A DNA stretch of 64,000 nt, from NCBI GenBank assembly GCA_040219515.1, contig JAVJSI010000014.1, positions 310,001 through 374,000 on the forward strand, in the 5' to 3' direction. The notes below the pieces were generated by a model. That model made no database searches and had not been told where the DNA came from. It was given only the letters and a program-made list of their open reading frames with translations. Below are positions 42,601 through 49,923 of this stretch, one piece after another. Position numbers and translations under genes: made by a program. This DNA is from Acidimicrobiales bacterium. Lineage in GTDB: Bacteria; Actinomycetota; Acidimicrobiia; Acidimicrobiales; Aldehydirespiratoraceae. How positions within the stretch are numbered: position 1 is the first letter of the stretch; each line of letters starts with the position of its first letter.

Positions 42601-42846
42601 ATGGCCACCACTGACACCTCGCCAGAGATCCGGCGGCGTGTCACGGCCGTCTTCGCGTCGATGAGCGGCGCCCAGCGGGTTGCCCATGCCGCGGAGATGG
42701 CCGAGGAGAGCAAGACGATCGCGCTGGCCGGAATCCGGTCCCGCCACCCTGGGCTCACCGACGCAGAGGTCGCCCTCGAGTGGGTCCGCCTTTTGCACGG
42801 CGACGAGATCGCTGGCTACGCAGCTCGATGCAGCTCGAGTTCCTGA
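42601..42846 (+). CDS. Small helical partner protein of nucleotidyltransferase module 2
   Basis: An 81-aa protein, MATTDTSPEIRRRVTAVFAS and onward. It aligns along its length with the protein at 33889 (VFASMSGAQRVAHAAEMAEE versus IFASMTGAERVAIAVEMAEE) and ends in the same ARCSSSS. The last 19 bases overlap the next start out of frame. Confidence 0.65.
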   Translation: MATTDTSPEIRRRVTAVFASMSGAQRVAHAAEMAEESKTIALAGIRSRHPGLTDAEVALEWVRLLHGDEIAGYAARCSSSS

Positions 42847-43373
42847 GCTTCATCGTCGCGTCGCTCGACGACGCGGAGATCCCTCACATGCTGGCCGGCT
42901 CCATGGCGAGCACGTTCCACGGTGAGCCGCGAATGACCCGGGACATCGACCTCGTGATCGACCCCACGCCCGACGCGATCCGGCGCTTTGCCGATGACCT
43001 CGACCGCTCCCGCTACTACGTCGATGACGTTGTCGGAGCGGTCCGCACCCGAGACATGTGCAATGTCATCGACACCGAGACCGGCTGGAAGGCCGATCTG
43101 ATCATCCGCAAGGATCGACCGTTCAGCCGGGAGGAGTTCCGGCGCCGTCAGCAGGCGGTCATCGGCGACGTGGAGTTGTTCGTCGCCACGGCCGAGGACA
43201 CGGTCCTGGCCAAGCTCGAGTGGCGATCGCGGTCGGGTTCCGAGCAGCAGCTTCGTGACGTTGTCGCCATCTTGGCCGGGCGGGACCTCGACACCGACTA
43301 CCTCCGACGGTGGGCGACCGAACTCGGGATCGGCGAGGCTCTCGACGAGGCGCTGGCGTCGGCTGGGCGCTGA
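42828..43373 (+). CDS. MNT-fold nucleotidyltransferase-like protein, module 2
   Basis: A 181-aa protein with LAGSMASTFHGEPRMTRDID (GS-x10-D-x-D) and ETGWKADLIIRKDRPFSREE. It is a close paralogue of the protein at 34116 with the same length and no insertions in the core, so the duplication is not ancient. All three catalytic acids remain. The start is embedded in the upstream gene. Confidence 0.75.
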   Translation: MQLEFLSFIVASLDDAEIPHMLAGSMASTFHGEPRMTRDIDLVIDPTPDAIRRFADDLDRSRYYVDDVVGAVRTRDMCNVIDTETGWKADLIIRKDRPFSREEFRRRQQAVIGDVELFVATAEDTVLAKLEWRSRSGSEQQLRDVVAILAGRDLDTDYLRRWATELGIGEALDEALASAGR

Positions 43374-43390
43374 CACTTGCGGTCACCGCG

Positions 43391-43430
43391 GACTCGTTCT
43401 GCCATACCGACTCGTTCGGTGTCAGAGAAG
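43391..43430. repeat. Dispersed dyad repeat, tandem copies 7 and 8
   Basis: GACTCGTTCTGCCATACCGA at 43391 and GACTCGTTCGGTGTCAGAGA at 43409. The stretch after it (CTGTCACAGCCGGTGAATAG near 43458) also resembles the upstream region of module 2, as if a third promoter copy had decayed here. Confidence 0.45.
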
Positions 43431-43596
43431 GTCGCGGCCGATGATCCGGTGCGCGCTGTCACAGCCGGTGAATAGGTTGTATGCACCGGGTCGGTTCGAC
43501 GCCGACGCGCTCTCGGAGCTCACGCTCCCGCCACACGACGCACTGCGCGTCATGGAGGGGGCCAGCCGCACGGCGCCTCCGGAGAGGAGGCCGCAG

Positions 43597-43860
43597 ATGG
43601 CCTTGTGTCACTGGTGTGAGTTGGAGATGACGGACGGCGTGTCGTGCTCGACTGCCGAGCTGCATCGTGGAGGATTGTCGGTTCCGATGGTGAGGTTCGG
43701 TCAGGAGCGGCCGAAGTGGCGGGGCGCGAGATGTGGCGACTGTGGTGCGCCCCGCGGTGGCTTCCATCACCCGGGCTGTGACGTTCAGCGTTGCCCGGTC
43801 TGCGGCGGTCAGATGCTGTCGTGCGGGTGTCGCTTCGACGAGGACGGGGACCACTCATAG
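43597..43860 (+). CDS. Small zinc-ribbon protein
   Basis: An 87-aa Cys-rich protein: LCHWCELEM, CGDCGAPRGG, GCDVQRCPVCGG and LSCGCRFDE. It would bind two or three zinc ions. GGAGAGGAGG at 43581-43590, six bases before the ATG, decides the start. The frame is open upstream to about 43441 (LYAPGRFDADALSELTLPPH), so a longer form is possible. Function unknown. Confidence 0.6.
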   Translation: MALCHWCELEMTDGVSCSTAELHRGGLSVPMVRFGQERPKWRGARCGDCGAPRGGFHHPGCDVQRCPVCGGQMLSCGCRFDEDGDHS

Positions 43861-43888
43861 CATGGGAATAGCATACCCATGCTATGTT
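43856..43888 (+). promoter_or_regulatory. MazEF operator and leaderless promoter
   Basis: Perfect 11-bp inverted repeat CATAGCATGGG (43856-43866) and CCCATGCTATG (43876-43886) with a 9-base centre. It overlaps a -10 box TATGTT (43883-43888) that lies six bases before the antitoxin ATG. Binding of the antitoxin or toxin-antitoxin complex here would shut its own operon. Confidence 0.65.
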
Positions 43889-43894
43889 TGTGGC

Positions 43895-44134
43895 ATGCCA
43901 CGGACGAGGATCAGTACGACCGTCGATCAGGAGCTTCTGCAACACGCGCGCGAGACGGGTGCAGGCTCGAACGACGCCGAACTCATCGACGCGGCCCTCG
44001 CCGCCCTCCTTTCGCACTACCGCAGGGTCGACACCGACGAGCGCTACACGGCTGCCTACCGAGCGCATCCACCCGAGGAACCCGACGAGTGGGGTGACCT
44101 CTCGACGTTTCGAGACGCGGCCTCGGCGACATGA
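43895..44134 (+). CDS. MazE/VapB-like ribbon-helix-helix antitoxin
   Basis: A 79-aa protein, MPRTRISTTVDQELLQHARE and onward. The N-terminal RISTTVDQELL strand-helix and NDAELIDAALAALLSHYR helices form a ribbon-helix-helix DNA-binding fold; the acidic tail (HPPEEPDEWGDLSTF) would occupy the toxin groove. It overlaps the toxin ATG by four bases. The palindrome upstream is the likely operator. Confidence 0.78.
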   Translation: MPRTRISTTVDQELLQHARETGAGSNDAELIDAALAALLSHYRRVDTDERYTAAYRAHPPEEPDEWGDLSTFRDAASAT

Positions 44135-44457
44135 CCGGAACGCCACGCCGAGGCGAAGTGTGGTGGTGTGAGCCACCGTCCGTCGGGCGCCGTCCCGTCG
44201 TCGTGCTCAGCCGTGACGTGGCGATCCCGCGCCTTCGTCGAGCGCTCGTTGCGCCCTGCACGACCACGATCCGCGGGTTGCCCAGCGAGGTCCTGCTGGA
44301 GCCGGGCGACGACCCGGTCCCGCGACCGTGCGCCGTCAATCTCGACTCGGTCGAGTCCGTCTCCGTCGCGGTGCTGACCGACCGGCTCGGTTCACTCACC
44401 GTCCGCCGGCTGGATGAAGTGTGTGCCGCTCTCGCAGTTGCGACCGACTGCAGCTGA
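44131..44457 (+). CDS. mazF: MazF/PemK-family endoribonuclease toxin
   Basis: A 108-aa protein. PRRGEVWWCEPPSVGRRPVV is the MazF signature, with the catalytic Arg in GRRPVVVLSRD and the Thr-rich VAPCTTTIRGLP strand. CAVNLDSVESV supplies the C-terminal block. MazF toxins cleave mRNA or tRNA at short sequence motifs. Translation is coupled to the antitoxin. Confidence 0.85.
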   Translation: MTGTPRRGEVWWCEPPSVGRRPVVVLSRDVAIPRLRRALVAPCTTTIRGLPSEVLLEPGDDPVPRPCAVNLDSVESVSVAVLTDRLGSLTVRRLDEVCAALAVATDCS

Positions 44458-44515
44458 CCGAGGGCGGCTCCGTAGGCCCTGTCGTCGGTCGTGCCGGCCG
44501 CCTATCGTCTCCACC

Positions 44516-45646
44516 GTGCCCGTTCCGTTTCCCGATGTCGATGCGCCGCTCATGGGTCCACCGGACCGCGGCGAGGTGGTCCACCTCACCCGTGGCCTGA
44601 AGACAGCCATGCAGCCCGACGACGGGCTCTCGCCACTCCAGGCGAAGGTGCTCACGGCGATCACCGCGTCGATGACGGGGCACGAGCTCGACCTGGATGA
44701 GCTCGAGCCGATCGGGCCGGTCGAGTTCGCCGAGGGGCTGGCGGGCCGAGACCGCCGATTCCGAGCCGAGATGGTTCACCTCATGGACCTCGGTCACATG
44801 TTGCTCCCGTTCCCCGATGCGGGGGTCGCCGACCGTGTCATCGCGTTCGCGACCGAGCTCTCGGTGCCGACCGACTCGCTGCACAAGGCGAAGGCCCTCG
44901 CCACCGGGTCGGCCCAGCTCGTCGCGGCCGACATCGACCGCGGCTCGTACATCAGCACGCTCGACCTCAGTGAGTTCACACCGCTACGGACTTCCGAGGA
45001 CCACGTGCAGGCGTGGTCCGCCACCGCCGTCGCCCCGGAATTGGCGGCCCGCTGGCGGGCGCTCGGCGACCTCGACGAGGGAACGCTCGGGCGCGCCGTG
45101 CACGACTTCTACGTGGCCCGCGGCTTCCACTTCCCGGGCGAACCCGACTCGGTTCCGCCGCTGTTGTCCCAACACGATTGGGTCCACGTGCTCGCCGACT
45201 ACGGGAGTCGGCTGGAGGCCGAGATCGAGGTGTTCGCCTTCATGGCGCGGGCGAGCGACAACCCCGAGGCGTTCGCGCTGCTCGGGATGGCGATCACGCT
45301 CTTTCACACCGGCTTGTTGCCCGCGGCGGCAGGCCTCTTCGAGGCGGACCACGGGGTGCTCGATCTCGACGGCATGCCGGAGCGGCTGGCCGACGCGTTC
45401 CGGCGTGGCGCCCTGGTCGCCGGCAGCGTCGACTTCCTCGCGCTCGATTACTTCTCGATGGCGGACCGGACGCTCGACGACATCCGTCGCGCGTACAACA
45501 TCACCCCGAAGTCCGACGTCGCCGTTGCCGTCGGTTCCCGGGGGCCGTTCGAGCCCGGCGGGATCAGCGATTCGCAGCTCGACGCCGGCCGGCGGATGGC
45601 CGAGTCCCGCGGCCAGGCGTACGACGCGTTCGGCGCCCTCGGCTGA
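44516..45646 (+). CDS. Coq4-like protein (paralogue 1)
   Basis: A 376-aa protein. HDWVHVLADYGSRLEAEIEV gives the Coq4 metal motif HD-xx-H-x11-E. Coq4 is a scaffold and decarboxylase/hydroxylase component of ubiquinone synthesis; in menaquinone-using actinobacteria homologues have no settled role. The N-terminal 150 residues are an extra helical region also found in the paralogue at 62030. TATCGT lies seven bases before the GTG at 44516, so the message is probably leaderless. Confidence 0.65.
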   Translation: MPVPFPDVDAPLMGPPDRGEVVHLTRGLKTAMQPDDGLSPLQAKVLTAITASMTGHELDLDELEPIGPVEFAEGLAGRDRRFRAEMVHLMDLGHMLLPFPDAGVADRVIAFATELSVPTDSLHKAKALATGSAQLVAADIDRGSYISTLDLSEFTPLRTSEDHVQAWSATAVAPELAARWRALGDLDEGTLGRAVHDFYVARGFHFPGEPDSVPPLLSQHDWVHVLADYGSRLEAEIEVFAFMARASDNPEAFALLGMAITLFHTGLLPAAAGLFEADHGVLDLDGMPERLADAFRRGALVAGSVDFLALDYFSMADRTLDDIRRAYNITPKSDVAVAVGSRGPFEPGGISDSQLDAGRRMAESRGQAYDAFGALG

Positions 45647-45691
45647 CACTTCTCGCCCGCGTTGCCCGCGTCCCGAGACCCGCCGGCCTGA

Positions 45692-46591
45692 TCAGGCCTC
45701 GAGGCCGAGCTTCTCGTCGAGCTTGAGGATGCGAATCGCGTTGCCTCGGAGGAACTTCGGCCACACCTCGTCCTTGAACGGGTTGTACTCGGCCATCTCG
45801 GTGAACTGTCGCTCCATCGACAGGCCGGCCGGGAAGTAGCCGGTGAACATCACCTTGTCCGCGCCGCGAGTGTTGGCGAACTTGACGATCTCATCCGGAT
45901 AGTGCTTCGGGGCGAACGCGCTCGTGCAGTAGTGCAGGCCCGGCCACTTGAGCATCAGCTTCATCGCCAGCTTCTCCCACGGCTCACAGCCGTGGCGGGT
46001 GACGATGGTGAGCTCGGGGAAGTCGTAGCAGACCTGATCGAGGCGCCAGACCTCCTGTGGCGAACTCGGCATCCGGGGCCCGACGATGCCGGCGTTGATG
46101 AAGATGGGGAGGTCCAGCTCCACACATGTCGCGTAGACCGGATACATCTTCGGATCGTCGATGGCGACCTGCGGGAACATCCCGCAAGGGAAGCAACCCA
46201 CGCTGACGATGTCGTGTTCGTCCTTTGCCCGCCGGATACCGTCGACGGTCTCCATCACATGGTTCGTGTTCTCCAGCCCGTGCGATTGCACGAACCGGCC
46301 AGGATGTCGACGTACGGCCTCCACGCTCTGTTCGTCGGTACCGATGACGCCGACCTGCACGTTCCACTTGTCCATCTCGGCGATGGTCCACTCGATCGGA
46401 TCTGTCCCTTCGGCCACCACATCGGGCGCGTTCTTGAACATGTACTCCGCGGGGAACTCCATCGACTCGATCGTGTCGGTGTCCTTGTAGAGCGGCCGCA
46501 TGAACTGGTAGGCAGCCTTCTTCTCCTCGACGCTGGTGTAGGGGAATCCGACCCCCGGGTCGATTATGCCGATGTTGTCCGGAAAGCCCAT
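45692..46591 (-). CDS. Amidohydrolase_2-fold protein with lost metal ligands
   Basis: A 299-aa TIM-barrel protein of the COG2159 (amidohydrolase_2) type. The general layout is kept: GRFVQSHGLEN, TIVTRHGCEPW and the final ADKVMFTGYFPAG. The usual N-terminal H-x-H is absent (IGIIDPGVGFPY) and the usual G-S/T-D-Y-P aspartate is Tyr (TGYFP), so canonical metal-dependent hydrolysis or decarboxylation is unlikely. GAGGAGAAATC precedes the ATG. Convergent with the Coq4-like gene. Confidence 0.7.
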   Translation of the reverse strand: MGFPDNIGIIDPGVGFPYTSVEEKKAAYQFMRPLYKDTDTIESMEFPAEYMFKNAPDVVAEGTDPIEWTIAEMDKWNVQVGVIGTDEQSVEAVRRHPGRFVQSHGLENTNHVMETVDGIRRAKDEHDIVSVGCFPCGMFPQVAIDDPKMYPVYATCVELDLPIFINAGIVGPRMPSSPQEVWRLDQVCYDFPELTIVTRHGCEPWEKLAMKLMLKWPGLHYCTSAFAPKHYPDEIVKFANTRGADKVMFTGYFPAGLSMERQFTEMAEYNPFKDEVWPKFLRGNAIRILKLDEKLGLEA

Positions 46592-46770
46592 GATTTCTCC
46601 TCATGTCGGGCGGCGGATGTCGTCGGCGACACGATCGTGACCGGTCGTCCACTACTCACCCGGTCCCCGAGCAACTTCAGCACCAGCCGCAGCGCGGTGC
46701 ACGACGAGTATTGCCGCTGCGGGTGGCCCGGACCAATGCCCCACCGCACCGGGCGGCGATCACCGCTCGA

Positions 46771-47424
46771 TCACCGTGTGGCGACGCCGCTCACCACGTC
46801 GAGGATCACGGCAAAGCGCCGGGCGTCGTCGGGTTCGAGGGCCACGGTTCGATCGAACTCGTTGGTGTGGAGGCGAACATGGACCGTTCCGTCGATGGCG
46901 GCGACGCCGATACCGCGCCAGCGGGGATCGTCGATCGGCGGACCCGTCGTGGGGCGGGCGACGTCGCCCAGCGCGGCACGGACACGGTTGGCGAGCAGGA
47001 CGGCGACACCCCAGAGCGTGGCCCGGACCGGGAACTCGTCCGGGCACAGAAACACGATCGCGGGCGTGCCCCGCTCGACCAACACGACGAAGCCGGTTGC
47101 TCCTCGATGATCGACGGCCGATCGGGGAACGAATCGTCCGCCCCGCAGCCGGAAGACGTCGACGTCGGCGGAACAGAGCTCGTCGCTGTCAGCCACCGCG
47201 ATCGCGTTGCGGGCCACATGCTCGATGCGGCGGCGCATCGAGCGCGTCCAGGTGAACGGGCCGGGCTCGGGCCGGGACGGGTCGTCGGCGTCGGGTAACG
47301 CGGGCCGACGACCCGGGGAGCGCGAACCGAGGCGGGCGAGGAGTCGTTCGATGTCGGTTCGGTTGTCGTAGGGACTCGGCCCGTCGTAGCGGCCCGGTGA
47401 TCCAGACTGCTCGTCGGCGGTCAC
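46771..47424 (-). CDS. Hypothetical protein
   Basis: A 217-aa soluble protein, MTADEQSGSPGRYDGPSPYD and onward, starting with GTG. It contains IVFLCPDEFPVRATLWGVAV and RLHTNEFDRTVALEPDDARR, pointing to an alpha/beta fold. No family recognised. The stretch 46592-46770 before the amidohydrolase shows no gene. Confidence 0.5.
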   Translation of the reverse strand: MTADEQSGSPGRYDGPSPYDNRTDIERLLARLGSRSPGRRPALPDADDPSRPEPGPFTWTRSMRRRIEHVARNAIAVADSDELCSADVDVFRLRGGRFVPRSAVDHRGATGFVVLVERGTPAIVFLCPDEFPVRATLWGVAVLLANRVRAALGDVARPTTGPPIDDPRWRGIGVAAIDGTVHVRLHTNEFDRTVALEPDDARRFAVILDVVSGVATR

Positions 47425-47501
47425 ACCCCGATGGTCGTTCCTCGCCGTGACAACTCCCGGGCGCGCCTGACCCGGCCGACCGGCCGGGCCGCCGTCGGTG
47501 T

Positions 47502-48815
47502 CTACGAACCCGCCGGTCCGACGAGGGTGACGTCACCGGTGGAGATGTCCGCGACCCACAACCGGTCGCCGGCCGCCGTGCCCGTGCTCACGTTGGCAGC
47601 CGATTCGAACTGCAGTATCTCGGACACCTGCATGGTCGCCGGATCGATGAGCGTCGCGCTGCCGCTCTGTCCCGTCACCAGCCATGCCGCGTCGCCGAGC
47701 AGGAGGTCGCCCGTCGCGCCGGACTCCTCGATGACGACGGCCGTGGCCAGTTCGTCCGCGGCGCCGGCCGCCCGACCGACGGCGTTGCGGCCCGTTCCTG
47801 CCATCCGGAAGTTCGGGTTCTCGACGATCCAGAGATCGTCGCCGCTGACGAGCGCAGAGCAGCGGTCCGGCCCCCCGGCCGGGCCCTCGCAGATCCCGTC
47901 CTCGGTGGTGAGTTCCCGCTTCTCCTGCCGGCCCTCGACATCGTGCCAGGAGACGGTGACCGTCCCCTCCGACTCGGAGGTGGCGGTCAACCCCACGAGA
48001 AGCTGTCCGTTCGAGATGGCCAGCGGGACGCCCTGGTCCCGGTCCAGCGTCTCCTCCACCGTGGTCCCCTCTTCGTACGGGTAGGTGTCGGTGACGATCA
48101 TGGTCGACGGGTCGATCCGCAGCAGCGCTGCCGCAGCGGCGTCGTCAGCGAACTTGCGGTAGTCGGTGAGGGTGACCCAGATCGCCCCGTCGTGGGCCAG
48201 CACCGCGGTGGGCTCGCCGCCCAGGTGGAGATACCGCTGGAACTCGAGCGACTGGTTGTCCATTTGCACCAGCCGCTGGCTGGTCGGGTCGACGATCCAC
48301 ACGCTGTCGTCGCTCACGTCGTACGCGGTGATCTTGAGCCCGCTGTTCTTCAGATCGGCTTCGGGGTCGATGGCGCACGGATGCTGTCCGCTCTCGAGCT
48401 GTGAGGTGATGGAGTTGCAGATGTCGTCGGCGTCGTCGGCGAGACCGTAGGCCTCGTCGCTCTCGGTTTCGATCTCGAGGGTGTCGGGGTCGAGACGCAG
48501 GATCGTGTCGCCGGCCGTTCGCGCCGCGTAGAGCCCGTCGTCGGTGATCAGAAGGTGGAAGATGCCTTCGCCGAGGTTGGTGGTGGCGATGACCTCGGGC
48601 ATGGCGATCTTGTCGAGTTCGGCCTCGGTGTCGGCCGGTCCCTCGCCGAGATCGGGCTGACCTTCGGGGTCGCGTCCCTCGGGGATGGTCGAGGTGGACT
48701 CGGGCGCCGCACTGTCCGGCATCGACAGCGGTTGCACGCCCGAGTCGTCGCCGCACGACGTTCCCAGCGCCACGAGTCCGATCGCGGCCAGCACCACCGC
48801 ACTACGTCGCCCCAT
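47502..48815 (-). CDS. Lipoprotein with predicted beta-propeller
   Basis: A 437-aa secreted lipoprotein: signal and lipobox in VLAAIGLVALGTSCGDD, an acidic linker, then repeated strands of the kind GLYAARTAGDTILRLDPDTL, SVWIVDPTSQRLVQMDNQSL and AIWVTLTD, DLWIVENPN, RLWVADISTGDVTLVGP. The spaced W-V/I-D/T pattern is typical of a six- or seven-bladed propeller. It sits outside the membrane and probably binds a ligand or protein. No neighbour suggests a role. Confidence 0.7.
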   Translation of the reverse strand: MGRRSAVVLAAIGLVALGTSCGDDSGVQPLSMPDSAAPESTSTIPEGRDPEGQPDLGEGPADTEAELDKIAMPEVIATTNLGEGIFHLLITDDGLYAARTAGDTILRLDPDTLEIETESDEAYGLADDADDICNSITSQLESGQHPCAIDPEADLKNSGLKITAYDVSDDSVWIVDPTSQRLVQMDNQSLEFQRYLHLGGEPTAVLAHDGAIWVTLTDYRKFADDAAAAALLRIDPSTMIVTDTYPYEEGTTVEETLDRDQGVPLAISNGQLLVGLTATSESEGTVTVSWHDVEGRQEKRELTTEDGICEGPAGGPDRCSALVSGDDLWIVENPNFRMAGTGRNAVGRAAGAADELATAVVIEESGATGDLLLGDAAWLVTGQSGSATLIDPATMQVSEILQFESAANVSTGTAAGDRLWVADISTGDVTLVGPAGS

Positions 48816-48941
48816 CTGTCCCGCGCCCCTTACTGGTCGTCCCTGTCAGTCGGCCGTCGACGGTAGGCGGCCGCCCGAGCTGCACGCAAACGTCGCCGAG
48901 GGTGAGGTGTCGAAACCCGCGCTGGCAGCGACACTGTCCTC

Positions 48942-49094
48942 ATGAGCGACCTGTGGGACGAGACCGATGATGATGATGTTTCGCCGATCTGCGCGTCGTG
49001 CGGTGTGAGCGCACTGCCACCCGAGGCCGCGGGCGAACCCTCGATGTGTGAGAACCCCGACTGCTCGGCCTTCGGCGAACTGATGAACCGATGA
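48942..49094 (+). CDS. Tiny zinc-ribbon protein
   Basis: A 50-aa protein, MSDLWDETDDDDVSPICASC and onward, with CASCGVSALPPE and MCENPDCSAF as two Cys pairs. The ATG is at 48942; its stop overlaps the ATG of the PGPGW protein (ATGA), so the two are coupled. The pair recurs at 63697-64000. It may be an adaptor for the membrane protein. Confidence 0.6.
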   Translation: MSDLWDETDDDDVSPICASCGVSALPPEAAGEPSMCENPDCSAFGELMNR

Positions 49095-49537
49095 GTGCGA
49101 CCGACGGCAAGAGAGATTCCAGCCGAGGGCTGCACCATCCACTGACCTGGCTCGAGTTGATCGCGTCGAACCTTCGACGGCTCGTGATCTTCCTCCTCGG
49201 GGTCACGGTGCTCGGCGCCGGCGTGGCCATGCTCGTGCTGCCCGGCCCCGGCCTGATCGTCGCCATCCTCGGTCTGGCGATCCTCGCCACCGAGTTCGCG
49301 TGGGCCGAGCGCACCCTCGACCGGGCGAAGGAGCGCACAAAGAAGGTCACCGACCAGATCGACGACAGTCGCTCGGCGCGCGGGCTGCTCCTGCTCTCGG
49401 CGGTTGCGTTGGTCGGAGGTGGACTCGTCGCGGTGCTCCTCAGCGAGAGCGCCGGTCTCGGCCTGTCGGCGATCGTGGCCGGCACGTGCGCCATGGCCGT
49501 GCTCGTTCCCCGGGTGCGGCGGTGGATCCTGGGCTGA
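49091..49537 (+). CDS. PGPGW-type transmembrane protein (TIGR02611-like)
   Basis: A 148-aa membrane protein. A cytoplasmic start (SRGLHHPLTWLELIASNLRR) leads to a first hairpin (VIFLLGVTVLGAGVAMLVLP, GPGLIVAILGLAILATEFAW) containing the PGPG motif, a basic coiled segment (ERTLDRAKERTKKVTDQIDD) and two further helices. Function unknown; the family is common in actinobacteria. A close copy begins at 63837. Confidence 0.75.
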   Translation: MSATDGKRDSSRGLHHPLTWLELIASNLRRLVIFLLGVTVLGAGVAMLVLPGPGLIVAILGLAILATEFAWAERTLDRAKERTKKVTDQIDDSRSARGLLLLSAVALVGGGLVAVLLSESAGLGLSAIVAGTCAMAVLVPRVRRWILG

Positions 49538-49635
49538 GCGATAGCCCGAGGGTTCCACCGGCCTCGGCCCCGGTGATCGTCGCGGCACCGGCGCCCACTA
49601 GGTTCGGCGGCAACCGACACTTTCGAGGAGCACCG

Positions 49636-49923
49636 ATGAGCGCAGCCGGCAAGTGGATCATGACCATGCAGACCCCGATGGGGGAGCAGAAGCCCGAGGT
49701 CGTCCTGGGTGAGGACGGTACCGGGACGATGACGAGCCCGATGGGCGAGGCCGTGCTGCACGACGTCGTCATCGATGGCGACACCGTGAGCTTCGCGAGC
49801 CACATGAAGAGCCCCCGGGGCGAGGCGACCCTGGTCTTCACCGGCACGGTCTCGGGTGACGAGTTCACGGGAAGCGTCACGACGCCGATGGGGGATCAGC
49901 CGGTCACCGGCGTTCGCGCCTGA
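49636..49923 (+). CDS. Small beta-rich hypothetical protein
   Basis: A 95-aa soluble protein, MSAAGKWIMTMQTPMGEQKP and onward. The phrase T/S-PMGE/D recurs three times (TPMGEQ, SPMGEA, TPMGDQ) at even spacing, so it is a small meander of strands. Similar proteins are fused to Zn-hydrolases or amidohydrolases in actinobacteria and may act as a cofactor- or substrate-binding domain. GAGGAG precedes the ATG. It overlaps the convergent MBL/rhodanese gene by 20 bp. Confidence 0.65.
   Translation: MSAAGKWIMTMQTPMGEQKPEVVLGEDGTGTMTSPMGEAVLHDVVIDGDTVSFASHMKSPRGEATLVFTGTVSGDEFTGSVTTPMGDQPVTGVRA

Noticed and set aside
31886-43430. Idea that the dyad repeats are integron attC sites
   Set aside because: They lack the GTTRRRY/RYYYAAC boxes and the paired 1L-2L/2R-1R layout, genes occur on both strands, and no integron integrase is seen.
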